This document shows, piece after piece, positions 1 to 7,782 of a stretch of 64,000 bases of DNA. The notes beneath the pieces were generated by a model. That model did not search any database and was not told the DNA's origin. It saw only the letters and a program-made list of their open reading frames with translations. Origin of the DNA: Streptomyces griseorubiginosus (GTDB taxonomy: Bacteria; Actinomycetota; Actinomycetes; Streptomycetales; Streptomycetaceae); the NCBI RefSeq assembly GCF_001514195.1, contig NZ_KQ948736.1, forward strand, positions 1,286,625 through 1,350,624, given 5' to 3'. The position numbers and the translations under genes are program-made. Positions within the stretch are counted from its first letter, which is position 1. Every line of letters starts with the position of its first letter.

Positions 1-332
1 CAGTACTGAACGGGGACGAGGAGGGAGGTGCCGCTTGCAGGAAGGGGGATGTGGAGGATTCCGGTGCCAGGTGCGGGCGCCGGGAGGTCGTTCTCTCGGA
101 CCCAGCAGCGCAGCAGGTTCTCCACGGCTGCGGCCTCGGCTGCGGTATGCGCGTCGGGGTGGTCCAGGAAGTCCGGGGTGGTGTCCAACACGGCGTCGGG
201 CAGGCGTTCCTGTCGTGGTGGGCCGGCTTGGGCGGGGGTGCGGTGGGGCCGAGGTGAGCTTGGGAGAGGAGGGGCCGTGGGGGGCTGCGTAGACGTGCGG
301 TTGTGAGGAGTGGGGGTGGGGGTGGTGTTCAC
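1..332 (-). CDS. IucA/IucC-family siderophore synthetase, N-terminal fragment
   Basis: This minus-strand frame runs off the left edge without a stop. Its last 60 or so visible residues look genuinely coding, with high third-position GC: a helix-like stretch containing ENLLRWVREND is followed by GILHIPLPASGTSLLVPVQY. That resembles the N-terminus of IucA/IucC NIS synthetases, which ligate a carboxylate to a polyamine or hydroxylamine during siderophore assembly. The family call rests on this short motif plus the adjacent diaminobutyrate-type aminotransferase, a common partner. The start is uncertain: GTG at 332 has a GAGG ten bases upstream, but the frame stays open to an ATG at 488. Residues encoded between about 230 and 330 are Pro/Thr-rich and may not be translated. 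The fragment could instead belong to another family. Confidence 0.45.
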   Translation of the reverse strand, partial: MNTTPTPTPHNRTSTQPPTAPPLPSSPRPHRTPAQAGPPRQERLPDAVLDTTPDFLDHPDAHTAAEAAAVENLLRCWVRENDLPAPAPGTGILHIPLPASGTSLLVPVQY

Positions 333-789
333 GTTCGCTGTTCCTCGGGCTGCCTGGGGATCGTTCTGGGACTGCGGGGTGCGTTCTCTGTCCTGGAGTA
401 CGGAGGGGCTGGTGGAGCGGAGGGGCTGGTGGTGGTGGATGTTCAGTCGGCTTGTGCGGCTGGTGACCGGGAGGAACTCGGGCCGCATTGCGGCTCTGGC
501 GGGTGCTTTGACCGCTGCGTTGCCGATGCCGTGGGGGCTGCCGCATAAGCGGCCCGGCAATCTCCCTCGGCGCTGGGATGGCGGCGGCCACGGGCTCGGG
601 ACAGTCGGTGTCCCACCCGACCAGGCGCCACTGCGGACCTGCGGCGCCCTCGGCTCTCCGTACCGCCTCCCTCACTCCGAAGACGACCCGGGACAACGCA
701 TTGACACAGGCACAGGCAGAGGCCCAAGGCCAGCCACAGCAACGAAACCCACTCCGCTCCTCGGCAACTCCCCCACTCACCCCACCCCT
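333..789. other. intergenic stretch without a convincing gene
   Basis: Between the edge fragment and the aminotransferase I see only low-complexity, Pro/His/Arg-rich open frames. One minus-strand frame (about 480-640) has a short coding-like patch including RAEGAAGPQWRLVGWDTDCPEP, but no sensible start or end. It could be the remnant of a small gene, since I recall a hypothetical gene between these two in S. coelicolor. I do not call it a gene. Confidence 0.4.
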
Positions 790-2448
790 CTATCCCCCGC
801 TCCGTCGGCGCCGCTGTTGCTGCATCCCGCTCCCGGGGACGTGATCGCGGGCCACCGCTGCCACGGCATCGGCGAGGCGGTCGAGGACGGCGGTTGCCTG
901 TTCGTCGGTGATCGTCAGGGGTGGGAGCAGGCGGACAACGCTCGAGTGACGGCCGCCGAGTTCGACGATCAGGCCACGTCGGAGGCACTCCCGCTGGACG
1001 GCGGCGGCGAGTGCAGGAGAGGCGGGGCGAGGAAGACGAGGGCGAAGGGAACCCACCCCGCCGGCACCCGAAGCACCACTCACCGGCGATCCGGCCCCGC
1101 CACCAGCCCGGCTACCGCCAACACCCCCGCCTTCACCGCACTCATCAACTCCGCCGCCCCCAACGCCCCCACCCCGCCCCGGGTCCGCACCAACCCCCCA
1201 CCCCTCCGAATCCACCATCTCCACCGGCTCCACCGGCTCCACCGGCTCCACCGGCTCCACCATCTCCACGCCGATCATCAGCCCCCGCCCCCGCACATCA
1301 CCGATCACTGGGAACTCCTCGGCCAGGAGGCGCAGTTGGTCCAGCATGCGCGTCCCGAGGGCGGCCGCTCGTTCGGTGAGGGCGTTTTCGCGGACGTAGG
1401 CCATCGTGGCCGTGCCCGCGGCCATGGCGAGTTGGTTGCCGCGGAAGGTGCCGGCGTGGGCGCCGGGTTCCCAGACGTCGAGGTCGTCCCGGTAGACGAC
1501 GACCGCGAGGGGCAGACTGCCGCCGATGGCCTTGGAGAGCACCATGACGTCCGGGGTGATGCCGCTGTGCTCCACCGCCCAGAAGGCGCCGGTGCGTCCG
1601 ACGCCCGTCTGGACCTCGTCGGCGATCAGCGGGATCGAGCGGTCGGCCGTGATCTGCCGCATGCGCCGCATCCAGTCGTCCGGAGCGGGGAGGACCCCGC
1701 CCTCGCCCTGGACGGGTTCGAGGATCATCCCGGCGGGCAGCGGAACCCCGGACTTGGGGTCGTCGAGGACGGACTCGGTCCAGCGGGCGGCGAGTTCGGC
1801 GCCCTGGGGACCGCCTACGCCGAAGGGGCAGCGGTAGTCCTGCGGGTAGGGCAGCCGGGCGACCCGCACCTCGGAGGCATGGCCGGAGGCTTCGAGGGCG
1901 CCGGAGGTCATGCCGTGGTAGGCGCCGGCGAAGGCGAGAAGTTCGCTGCGGCCGGTCGCGGCACGTACGAGCTTGAAGGCGGCCTCGACCGCGTCGGTGC
2001 CGGCCGGTCCGCAGAACTGCACGCGCGCGTGGCCGGCGAGACCGGGCGGCAGGGTGCGGAACAGCTCGGTGATGAAGGCGTCCTTGACGGGGGTGGCGAG
2101 GTCGAGGGCGTGGAGGGGCGCGCCCGAGTCGAGGACCTTGCGGATCGCTTCGAGGACGACGGGGTGGTTGTGGCCAAGGGCCAAGGTACCGGCGCCCGAG
2201 AGGCAGTCGAGGTAACGGCGGCCGTCGGCACCCTCGATGGTCAGACCGCGGGCGCGGACGGGCACGATCGGGAGGGCGCGGGCATAGGTGCGGGCCGCCG
2301 ATTCGCGGGCCGACTGGCGCCGCAGGATCCCCTCGTGCGCGGCCCGGGCCGCCGACGCGTCCTGGACGACAGTCCGCCCCGCCGTGGCCTTCCCCGATGC
2401 GGCCTCGGTCACGGCGGTCTCGGTCACGGCGGTCTCGGTCACGGCCAT
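790..2448 (-). CDS. diaminobutyrate--2-oxoglutarate-type aminotransferase (class III, PLP)
   Basis: This 552-residue class III aminotransferase is related to EctB/Dat enzymes, which interconvert aspartate semialdehyde and 2,4-diaminobutyrate using glutamate. Visible features are GPAGTDAVEAA for phosphate binding (149-159), AYHGMT (176-181), DEVQTG with the PLP-ring Asp at 277, and SKAIGG with the Schiff-base Lys at 306. The start chosen is ATG 2448, five bases after GGGAG; a longer frame to 2550 lacks a ribosome site. Residues about 397-472 are a low-complexity insert (an EPV repeat, then a Gly-rich run) between the large domain and the C-terminal small domain, and the C-terminus is QQQRRRR-rich. 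With the flanking IucA/IucC-like fragment, a diaminobutyrate-derived siderophore is plausible. The family is clear; the substrate is inferred. Confidence 0.85.
   Translation of the reverse strand: MAVTETAVTETAVTEAASGKATAGRTVVQDASAARAAHEGILRRQSARESAARTYARALPIVPVRARGLTIEGADGRRYLDCLSGAGTLALGHNHPVVLEAIRKVLDSGAPLHALDLATPVKDAFITELFRTLPPGLAGHARVQFCGPAGTDAVEAAFKLVRAATGRSELLAFAGAYHGMTSGALEASGHASEVRVARLPYPQDYRCPFGVGGPQGAELAARWTESVLDDPKSGVPLPAGMILEPVQGEGGVLPAPDDWMRRMRQITADRSIPLIADEVQTGVGRTGAFWAVEHSGITPDVMVLSKAIGGSLPLAVVVYRDDLDVWEPGAHAGTFRGNQLAMAAGTATMAYVRENALTERAAALGTRMLDQLRLLAEEFPVIGDVRGRGLMIGVEMVEPVEPVEPVEPVEMVDSEGWGVGADPGRGGGVGGGGVDECGEGGGVGGSRAGGGAGSPVSGASGAGGVGSLRPRLPRPASPALAAAVQRECLRRGLIVELGGRHSSVVRLLPPLTITDEQATAVLDRLADAVAAVARDHVPGSGMQQQRRRRSGG
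1212..1265 (-). repeat. 9-bp tandem repeat inside the aminotransferase gene
   Basis: Four exact copies of CCACCGGCT (plus strand, 1221-1256) are flanked on both sides by the variant CCACCATCT. They encode EPV triplets in the minus-strand protein, keep the frame, and form the start of its low-complexity insert. Confidence 0.9.
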
Positions 2449-2871
2449 GGTTCTCCCGTCGTCGCGCTGTGCTGGGGCAAGCGGTTCCCTCGCGGACTCG
2501 CCCGCCCCGACATACGGAACCCCGTGAGCCTTTGCTCGACATCTCGGCACATCGATGACCCGATGGCTGGAAAGCCTCCGGGAATCGGGGCGCGGGAACC
2601 CGGCTGTCCGCAGGCAGGGTCGTGGGCAAGAGCCCCCACCGCTACCAACCCCGGACCGCTCACCGGGTTACGGGCGGTCCGAAGATCTTTGGAGTGACGT
2701 AACTGTTGCGATTCCGTCGGAAGTCACCCACAGCGGGCGCATAGTGTGTGGTGCCGTTCCAAGACGTGGTGCCGGAGGGCGAACTCGCGGGACGTTCGCG
2801 GGAAGTTGCCGGCCCTGGCATCCGGTTCATGCGTACGCATCCGGTTCGCCCGTACCAGGGGGAGGCAGAGC
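2449..2871. promoter_or_regulatory. divergent intergenic region, aminotransferase / serine protease
   Basis: These 423 bp separate two divergently transcribed genes, so promoters for both must lie here. The only clear signals are the two ribosome-binding sites: GGGAG before 2448 on the minus strand and GGAGG at about 2860-2864 before 2872 on the plus strand. I could not settle on -35/-10 pairs. Confidence 0.5.
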
Positions 2872-4104
2872 ATGCGATCAGATCCGCTGTCGTTCACCGC
2901 TCGCGGCGAAGGCGGGAGGGGCGCGCGCCGCAGAACCTCCTCCGTGCTGACCGCCGTGGCTCTCGTCTCGGTGCTGGCCCTGACCGCGACCGCCTGCGAC
3001 TCCAAGGGCGCCGACGTGGACGCGCGGGCTTCGGCGTCGGCATCGTCCGGCGAGGGCGACGGCAAGATCACGATCCCCGACGACATCAAGGACCGGCTCA
3101 AGGAGCACGGAATCGATGTCGACCAGTGGAAGAACGGGGCCTGGAAGGACTGGGACAGGGACGACTGGCTGCGCGAGGCCCAGGACTACATCAACCCGAT
3201 CATCGAGGGCCTGTGGAATCCGGACCGGATGCGCCGGGCCGAGGATCCCGACCGGGGTGTCCAGGAGAGCGACCTCTCGGGTGACCAGGGGGTCACCGAC
3301 CCGGAGCCGGCGCCGGTGGACGCGAAGGCCGTATCGCCTACGTATCACGACAAGGTCCCTGAGGCGGGCAAGGTGTTCTTCGACTCCCCCGAGGGCACGA
3401 TGGTGTGCTCGGCGACGGTCGTGGCGGATCCGGCCGCTCCGGGCAGGTCCAACCTGGTCTGGACGGCGGGGCATTGTGTGCACGCGGGCCGGAACGGCGG
3501 TTGGTACCGCAACATCGCGTTCGCGCCGTCGTACAACGACCAGGCCCTGGCGGGTGAGGAGTTGACGAGTGCGAGCGAGGACGAGCTGGCTCCGTACGGC
3601 GTCTGGTGGGCCGACTGGGCGGGAACCTCGGAGCAGTGGATCGCGCAGGGCGGGCCGACCGGCGGGGCCGGGGCGCCGTACGACTTCGCCGTGATCCATG
3701 TGACGCCGGAAGACGGAGGGAACGGCAAGTCGCTGGAGGAGACGGTCGGTTCGGCTCTGCCGGTGGACTTCGCCGCTCCGGCGGTGCCGCGGGTGCGGAC
3801 CATCACGGCCAGCGGGTATCCGGCAGCGGCGCCGTTCGACGGGGAGTCGCTGTACCAGTGTCAGGACAGGCCCGGGCGGCTGTCGCTGAACGCCTCGGAT
3901 CCGACCATGTACCGCATCGGCTGCACCATGACCGGTGGTTCGTCCGGTGGCGGCTGGGTCGCGGCCGGGGCGGACGGTCGGCCGGCGCTGGTGTCCAACA
4001 CCTCCATAGGCCCGGTGAGCGCGGGCTGGCTGGCCGGACCCCGGCTGGGTCAGGTGGCCGAGGGGGTGTACGACTCGGTCAGCCGGAAGCGCTCGGGACA
4101 GTGA
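2872..4104 (+). CDS. trypsin-like serine protease, predicted lipoprotein
   Basis: The product is 410 residues, an S1-family (chymotrypsin-fold) protease exported as a lipoprotein. A twin-Arg-rich n-region is followed by a hydrophobic segment (25-40) and a lipobox ending TATAC, with the lipidated Cys at 42. A charged, helical spacer follows (60-150). The catalytic triad is visible: His201 in TAGHC, Asp271 in PYDFAVIH, and Ser358 in GGSSGGG. ATG 2872 is seven bases after GGAGG; longer upstream frames lack a site. The gene is alone on the plus strand, convergent with hflX, and shares a hairpin terminator with it. The substrate is unknown. Confidence 0.9.
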   Translation: MRSDPLSFTARGEGGRGARRRTSSVLTAVALVSVLALTATACDSKGADVDARASASASSGEGDGKITIPDDIKDRLKEHGIDVDQWKNGAWKDWDRDDWLREAQDYINPIIEGLWNPDRMRRAEDPDRGVQESDLSGDQGVTDPEPAPVDAKAVSPTYHDKVPEAGKVFFDSPEGTMVCSATVVADPAAPGRSNLVWTAGHCVHAGRNGGWYRNIAFAPSYNDQALAGEELTSASEDELAPYGVWWADWAGTSEQWIAQGGPTGGAGAPYDFAVIHVTPEDGGNGKSLEETVGSALPVDFAAPAVPRVRTITASGYPAAAPFDGESLYQCQDRPGRLSLNASDPTMYRIGCTMTGGSSGGGWVAAGADGRPALVSNTSIGPVSAGWLAGPRLGQVAEGVYDSVSRKRSGQ

Positions 4105-4157
4105 TCGCGCCCGGCCCCCACCTCCCCCAACCCGTGTTCGGAACCCCGGAAAAGCCT

Positions 4158-4189
4158 GAGGCCCGCCCCTCGGGAAAGGGACGGGCCTC
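4158..4189. terminator. bidirectional hairpin between protease gene and hflX
   Basis: A 12-bp stem with a single mismatch (GAGGCCCGCCCC against GGGACGGGCCTC) around an 8-nt loop lies between two convergent genes. No T-tract follows, which is usual for Streptomyces intrinsic terminators. Confidence 0.75.
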
Positions 4190-4234
4190 CAGCCCACTCA
4201 CAGCAACCAACCGGGCAACCGGCTACGCGTCTCC

Positions 4235-5731
4235 TCAGGCCACAACCGGCGTCGGTACGTACGGCGCCAGATCCGCGGCCAGCTCTTCGTGCACCCGCAC
4301 CTTGAGCAGGGTGCCCTCCGCGGTGTGCTCCTCGGAGATCACCTCGCCCTCGTCATGGGCGCGGGCCACCAGCTTGCCGTGGGTGTACGGCACGAGTGCC
4401 TCGATCTCGACGGACGGGCGCGGCAGCTCGTTGTCGATCAGGGCGAGCAGCTCGGCGATGCCCTGGCCGGTGCGGGCCGAGACCGCGATGGCGCGCTTCT
4501 CGATCCGCATCAGCCGCTGGAGCGTCAGCGGGTCGGCCGCGTCCGCCTTGTTGATCACGACGACCTCGGGCACGTCGATGGCGCCGACGTCCCGGATCAC
4601 CTCGCGTACGGCGGCCAGCTGCTCCTCAGGGTTCGGGTGCGAACCGTCCACCACGTGCAGGATCAGGTCGGACTCGCCGACCTCCTCCATGGTGGAGCGG
4701 AACGCCTCGACCAGGTGGTGCGGCAGGTGCCGTACAAAACCGACGGTGTCGGCCAGCGTGTACAGGCGGCCGCTCGGGGTCTCCGCGCGGCGGACGGTGG
4801 GGTCCAGGGTCGCGAACAGGGCGTTCTCGACCAGGACACCGGCGCCCGTCAGGCGGTTGAGCAGGGACGACTTGCCGGCGTTGGTGTAGCCCGCGATGGC
4901 GACGGACGGCACCTTGTGGCGCTTGCGTTCCTGGCGCTTGATCTCGCGGCCGGTCTTCATGTCCGCGATCTCCCGGCGCATTTTCGCCATCTTCTCGCGG
5001 ATCCGGCGCCGGTCCGTCTCGATCTTGGTCTCACCGGGACCACGGGTGGCGAGACCGCCGCCCTTGCCGCCGCCCATCTGACGGGACAGCGACTGACCCC
5101 AGCCGCGCAGTCGCGGCAGCATGTACTGCATCTGCGCGAGCGCGACCTGCGCCTTGCCCTCTCGGGACTTGGCGTGCTGGGCGAAGATGTCGAGGATCAG
5201 GGCCGTACGGTCGATGACCTTGACCTTGACGACGTCTTCGAGGGCGATGAGCTGGCCGGGGCTGAGCTCACCGTCGCAGATGACGGTGTCGGCGCCGGAT
5301 TCGACGACGATGTCCCGCAGCTCCATGGCCTTGCCGGAACCGATGAAGGTGGCCGCGTCGGGCTTGTCGCGGCGCTGGATCACGCCGTCGAGCACGAGGG
5401 CGCCGGCGGTCTCCGCGAGGGCGGCGAGCTCCGCGAGGGAGTTGTCGGCGTCCTGCGCGGTCCCCGTGGTCCAGACGCCGACGAGGACGACCCGCTCCAG
5501 ACGGAGCTGGCGGTACTCGACCTCGGTGACGTCCTCGAGTTCGGTGGAGAGGCCGGCGACGCGACGCAGGGCCGCGCGCTCGGAGCGGTCGAACTGGTCG
5601 CCGTCCCGCTCTCCGTCGATCTCGTGGCTCCAGGCGACGTCCTCTTCCATCAGGGCATCGGCCCGAAGACCTTCGGCGTAGGTGTGCGCGAGGCGCTGCG
5701 TGTCCTGGGAAGGGGATGAAGAGGAGGTCAT
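4235..5731 (-). CDS. hflX: GTPase HflX
   Basis: HflX is a ribosome-associated GTPase that splits stalled 70S ribosomes during stress. The 498-residue product has the N-terminal HflX domain with the IGSGK stretch (130-134), the Gly-rich GGGKGGGLATRGPGE hinge (220-234), a charged coiled helix, and a G domain with G1 GYTNAGKSS (281-289), the ADTVGF G3 region and NKAD as G4. The N-terminal 50 residues are an acidic extension common in actinobacteria. The start ATG 5731 follows AAGGA; an upstream frame reaching 5896 would cross the terminator of the next gene and is rejected. It is convergent with the protease gene. Confidence 0.96.
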   Translation of the reverse strand: MTSSSSPSQDTQRLAHTYAEGLRADALMEEDVAWSHEIDGERDGDQFDRSERAALRRVAGLSTELEDVTEVEYRQLRLERVVLVGVWTTGTAQDADNSLAELAALAETAGALVLDGVIQRRDKPDAATFIGSGKAMELRDIVVESGADTVICDGELSPGQLIALEDVVKVKVIDRTALILDIFAQHAKSREGKAQVALAQMQYMLPRLRGWGQSLSRQMGGGKGGGLATRGPGETKIETDRRRIREKMAKMRREIADMKTGREIKRQERKRHKVPSVAIAGYTNAGKSSLLNRLTGAGVLVENALFATLDPTVRRAETPSGRLYTLADTVGFVRHLPHHLVEAFRSTMEEVGESDLILHVVDGSHPNPEEQLAAVREVIRDVGAIDVPEVVVINKADAADPLTLQRLMRIEKRAIAVSARTGQGIAELLALIDNELPRPSVEIEALVPYTHGKLVARAHDEGEVISEEHTAEGTLLKVRVHEELAADLAPYVPTPVVA

Positions 5732-5842
5732 TGGGTCCTTACGTCGTTGGGGAGTCCGATACGGCGGCCAGGGGTCCGTGGTGGTCACGACACCACCGCC
5801 GGTCATGTTGGTCAACGCACGAGTACCCCGGGAGATTCCCGT

Positions 5843-5886
5843 GTCCCGTGCCGCGCCGACCTGAAGATGGTCGCACGGCACGGGAC
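5843..5886 (-). terminator. long hairpin downstream of M1 peptidase gene
   Basis: GTCCCGTGCCG (5843-5853) pairs perfectly with CGGCACGGGAC (5876-5886). A second stem inside it, CGACC/GGTCG, closes a 7-nt loop. It lies 15 bp past the stop codon of the peptidase gene and upstream of the hflX start, so it probably ends the peptidase transcript before hflX. Confidence 0.8.
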
Positions 5887-5900
5887 GTCTCGTCACCGGC

Positions 5901-7505
5901 TTATTTCACCGGCACGGCGGCGGGGGCCACGGCCTTCCAGTCCGGGTGTCCGGGCATCGCCGGGGTCTTCTCGGCGTAGAGCCAGTCGTGGAGGAAGCCG
6001 CCGAGGTCGCGTCCGGAGACCGCGGAGGCGAGACGGACGAAGTCCGCGGTCGTGGCCGTGCCGTCCCGGTGCTGCTGCACCCAGGCCCGTTCCAGGGTCT
6101 CGAAGGCCTTGGGGCCGATCTCCTGGCGCAGGGCGTAGAGGACGAGCGCAGCGCCGTCGTAGACGTTCGGACGGAAGATGCTGATCTTCTGGCCGGGCTT
6201 GGGCGGCTTGGGGGCGGCCGGCGGTCCGCCGGCGGCGCGCCAGCGGTCGGAGGCGCCGTACGCGGCCTTCATACGGGCGTCCAGGGTCCGCCCCTCCTTC
6301 GCCTCCGCGTAGAGGGCCTCGTACCAGGTGGCGTGGCCTTCGTTGAGCCACAGGTCGGACCAGGTGCGGGGGCTGACGCTGTCGCCGAACCACTGGTGGG
6401 AGAGCTCATGCACCATGATCGACTCGACGTACCACTTGGGGTAGGCGGGTTCGGTGAACAGGTCCTTCTCGAAGAGGGACAGAGTTTGAGTTTCCAACTC
6501 GAAGCCGGTGTCGGCGGCGGCCATGAGGATGCCGTACGTCTCGAAGGGGTACGGCCCGACCCTGTCCTCCATCCACGCGATCTGCGCGGGGGTCTTCTTG
6601 AGCCAGGGTTCCAGGGCGGCGCGGTCCTGGGTGGGCACCACGTCCCGTACGGGCAGTCCGTGCGGCCCGCTGCGACGCAGCACGGTGGAACGGCCGATGG
6701 ACACCTGTGCGAGCTCGGTGGCCATGGGGTGCTGGGTGCGGTAGGTCCAGGTGGTCGTCCGGCCGGCCCGGTCCACGTCGGTCGGCAGACCGTTGGCGAC
6801 GGCCGTCCAGCCGTCCGGCGCCGTGACCCGGATGGTGAACATGGCCTTGTCGGAGGGGTGGTCGTTGCAGGGGAAGACCAGGTGGGCGACATCGGCCTGG
6901 TTGGCCATGGCGAGCCCGTCCGTGGTCCGCACCCAGCCGCCGTCGCGGTCGTCCGCGGAGACGGGGTCGCTCGTGTGCCGGACGGTGATCCGCATCCAGC
7001 TGCCCCTGGGCAGCGACCTGTCCGGAGTGACCACGAGGTCTTCACCGGCGCTGCTGAACGCGGCGGGCCGACCGTCGACCTCCACGGCCTGGACGTCGCC
7101 GTGCGCGAAGTCGAGGTTGATGCGGTCGAGCTCCGTCGTCGTCCAGGCGTCGATGGTCGTGACGGCCGCGAGCGGCTTGCTGTTGTCTCCGGCATAGGTG
7201 AAGGAGAGGTCGTACGACGCGACGTCGTAGCCGGGATTGCCCAGGTACGGGAAGAGGCGGTCCCCGACACCGAGCGGCTCGGCCGGGGCGCTCGCGGCGA
7301 GCAGACAGACGGAAACGGCGGAGGCGAGCAGTGCGACCGCCTTGCGGCGCCGGAATCCCTTGCGCGGGGGGCTTCCTGTGCTCTGGGAGCTTGCCGTGCC
7401 CTGAGGGCTTCCCGTACGGCGGCGGAGGGCGTCGGAGTCCGGCGGGGCGGCGGGCGCGGACTGTACGGGGGCGGGGCGGGTGTGGCTGCGGGGGGTGAGC
7501 GGCAT
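5901..7505 (-). CDS. secreted M1-family metallopeptidase
   Basis: The 534-residue product is a zinc aminopeptidase-like protein exported by an N-terminal signal: a basic region at 51-54 followed by a hydrophobic stretch at 55-75. The gluzincin signature is complete, with HELSH at 366-370 and the third zinc ligand in NEG (Glu389) eighteen residues later. The usual GAMEN exopeptidase motif is replaced by GFELETQ (334-340), as in a secreted actinobacterial M1 subgroup, so substrate preference may differ from PepN. The start ATG 7505 has only a weak GGTGG upstream. The gene sits between rshA and hflX on the same strand, with its own terminator on the 3' side. Confidence 0.9.
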   Translation of the reverse strand: MPLTPRSHTRPAPVQSAPAAPPDSDALRRRTGSPQGTASSQSTGSPPRKGFRRRKAVALLASAVSVCLLAASAPAEPLGVGDRLFPYLGNPGYDVASYDLSFTYAGDNSKPLAAVTTIDAWTTTELDRINLDFAHGDVQAVEVDGRPAAFSSAGEDLVVTPDRSLPRGSWMRITVRHTSDPVSADDRDGGWVRTTDGLAMANQADVAHLVFPCNDHPSDKAMFTIRVTAPDGWTAVANGLPTDVDRAGRTTTWTYRTQHPMATELAQVSIGRSTVLRRSGPHGLPVRDVVPTQDRAALEPWLKKTPAQIAWMEDRVGPYPFETYGILMAAADTGFELETQTLSLFEKDLFTEPAYPKWYVESIMVHELSHQWFGDSVSPRTWSDLWLNEGHATWYEALYAEAKEGRTLDARMKAAYGASDRWRAAGGPPAAPKPPKPGQKISIFRPNVYDGAALVLYALRQEIGPKAFETLERAWVQQHRDGTATTADFVRLASAVSGRDLGGFLHDWLYAEKTPAMPGHPDWKAVAPAAVPVK

Positions 7506-7658
7506 GCACCACCGCTACCAGCGCGCGCGTGCGCCACGGCGGCGACGCGCGACCACCCCACTCGAACGAGTTCTTCCGGTCTCGCCGAGGCGACGGGACG
7601 GCCGAGCCGATGACGAGGAACTCCGGCTTGAGCATCCGCTCCGGGCGAAGAACTCCAG

Positions 7659-7676
7659 CCGGAGCATCCGCTCCGG
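7659..7676 (-). terminator. hairpin downstream of rshA
   Basis: CCGGAGC ATCC GCTCCGG is a perfect 7-bp stem with a tetraloop, about 100 bp past the rshA stop. A partial copy of the same sequence lies at 7621-7645. It is a likely rshA terminator. Confidence 0.5.
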
Positions 7677-7715
7677 ACGAGGACCCCCAGCCGGAGCGTC
7701 CGCCCCGCAGGGCCC

Positions 7716-7782
7716 GGCATCCGCCCCGCAGACCCCCGGCATCCTCCCCGCAGACCCCCGGCATCCTCCCCGTCAGGCCCCC
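7716..7782. repeat. 22-bp tandem repeat at the rshA 3' end
   Basis: A unit of the form GGCATCCTCCCCGCAGAC plus CCCC recurs at 7716, 7738, 7760 and, degenerate, 7783 (spacing 22, 22, 23 bp). The last copy overlaps the end of rshA. It is a minisatellite between genes with no obvious function. Confidence 0.75.

Noticed and set aside
310..2697. 795-residue open frame on the plus strand
   Set aside because: It is antisense to the aminotransferase, low in complexity in its first third, and has no family features or ribosome site; long shadow frames are normal at this GC content.
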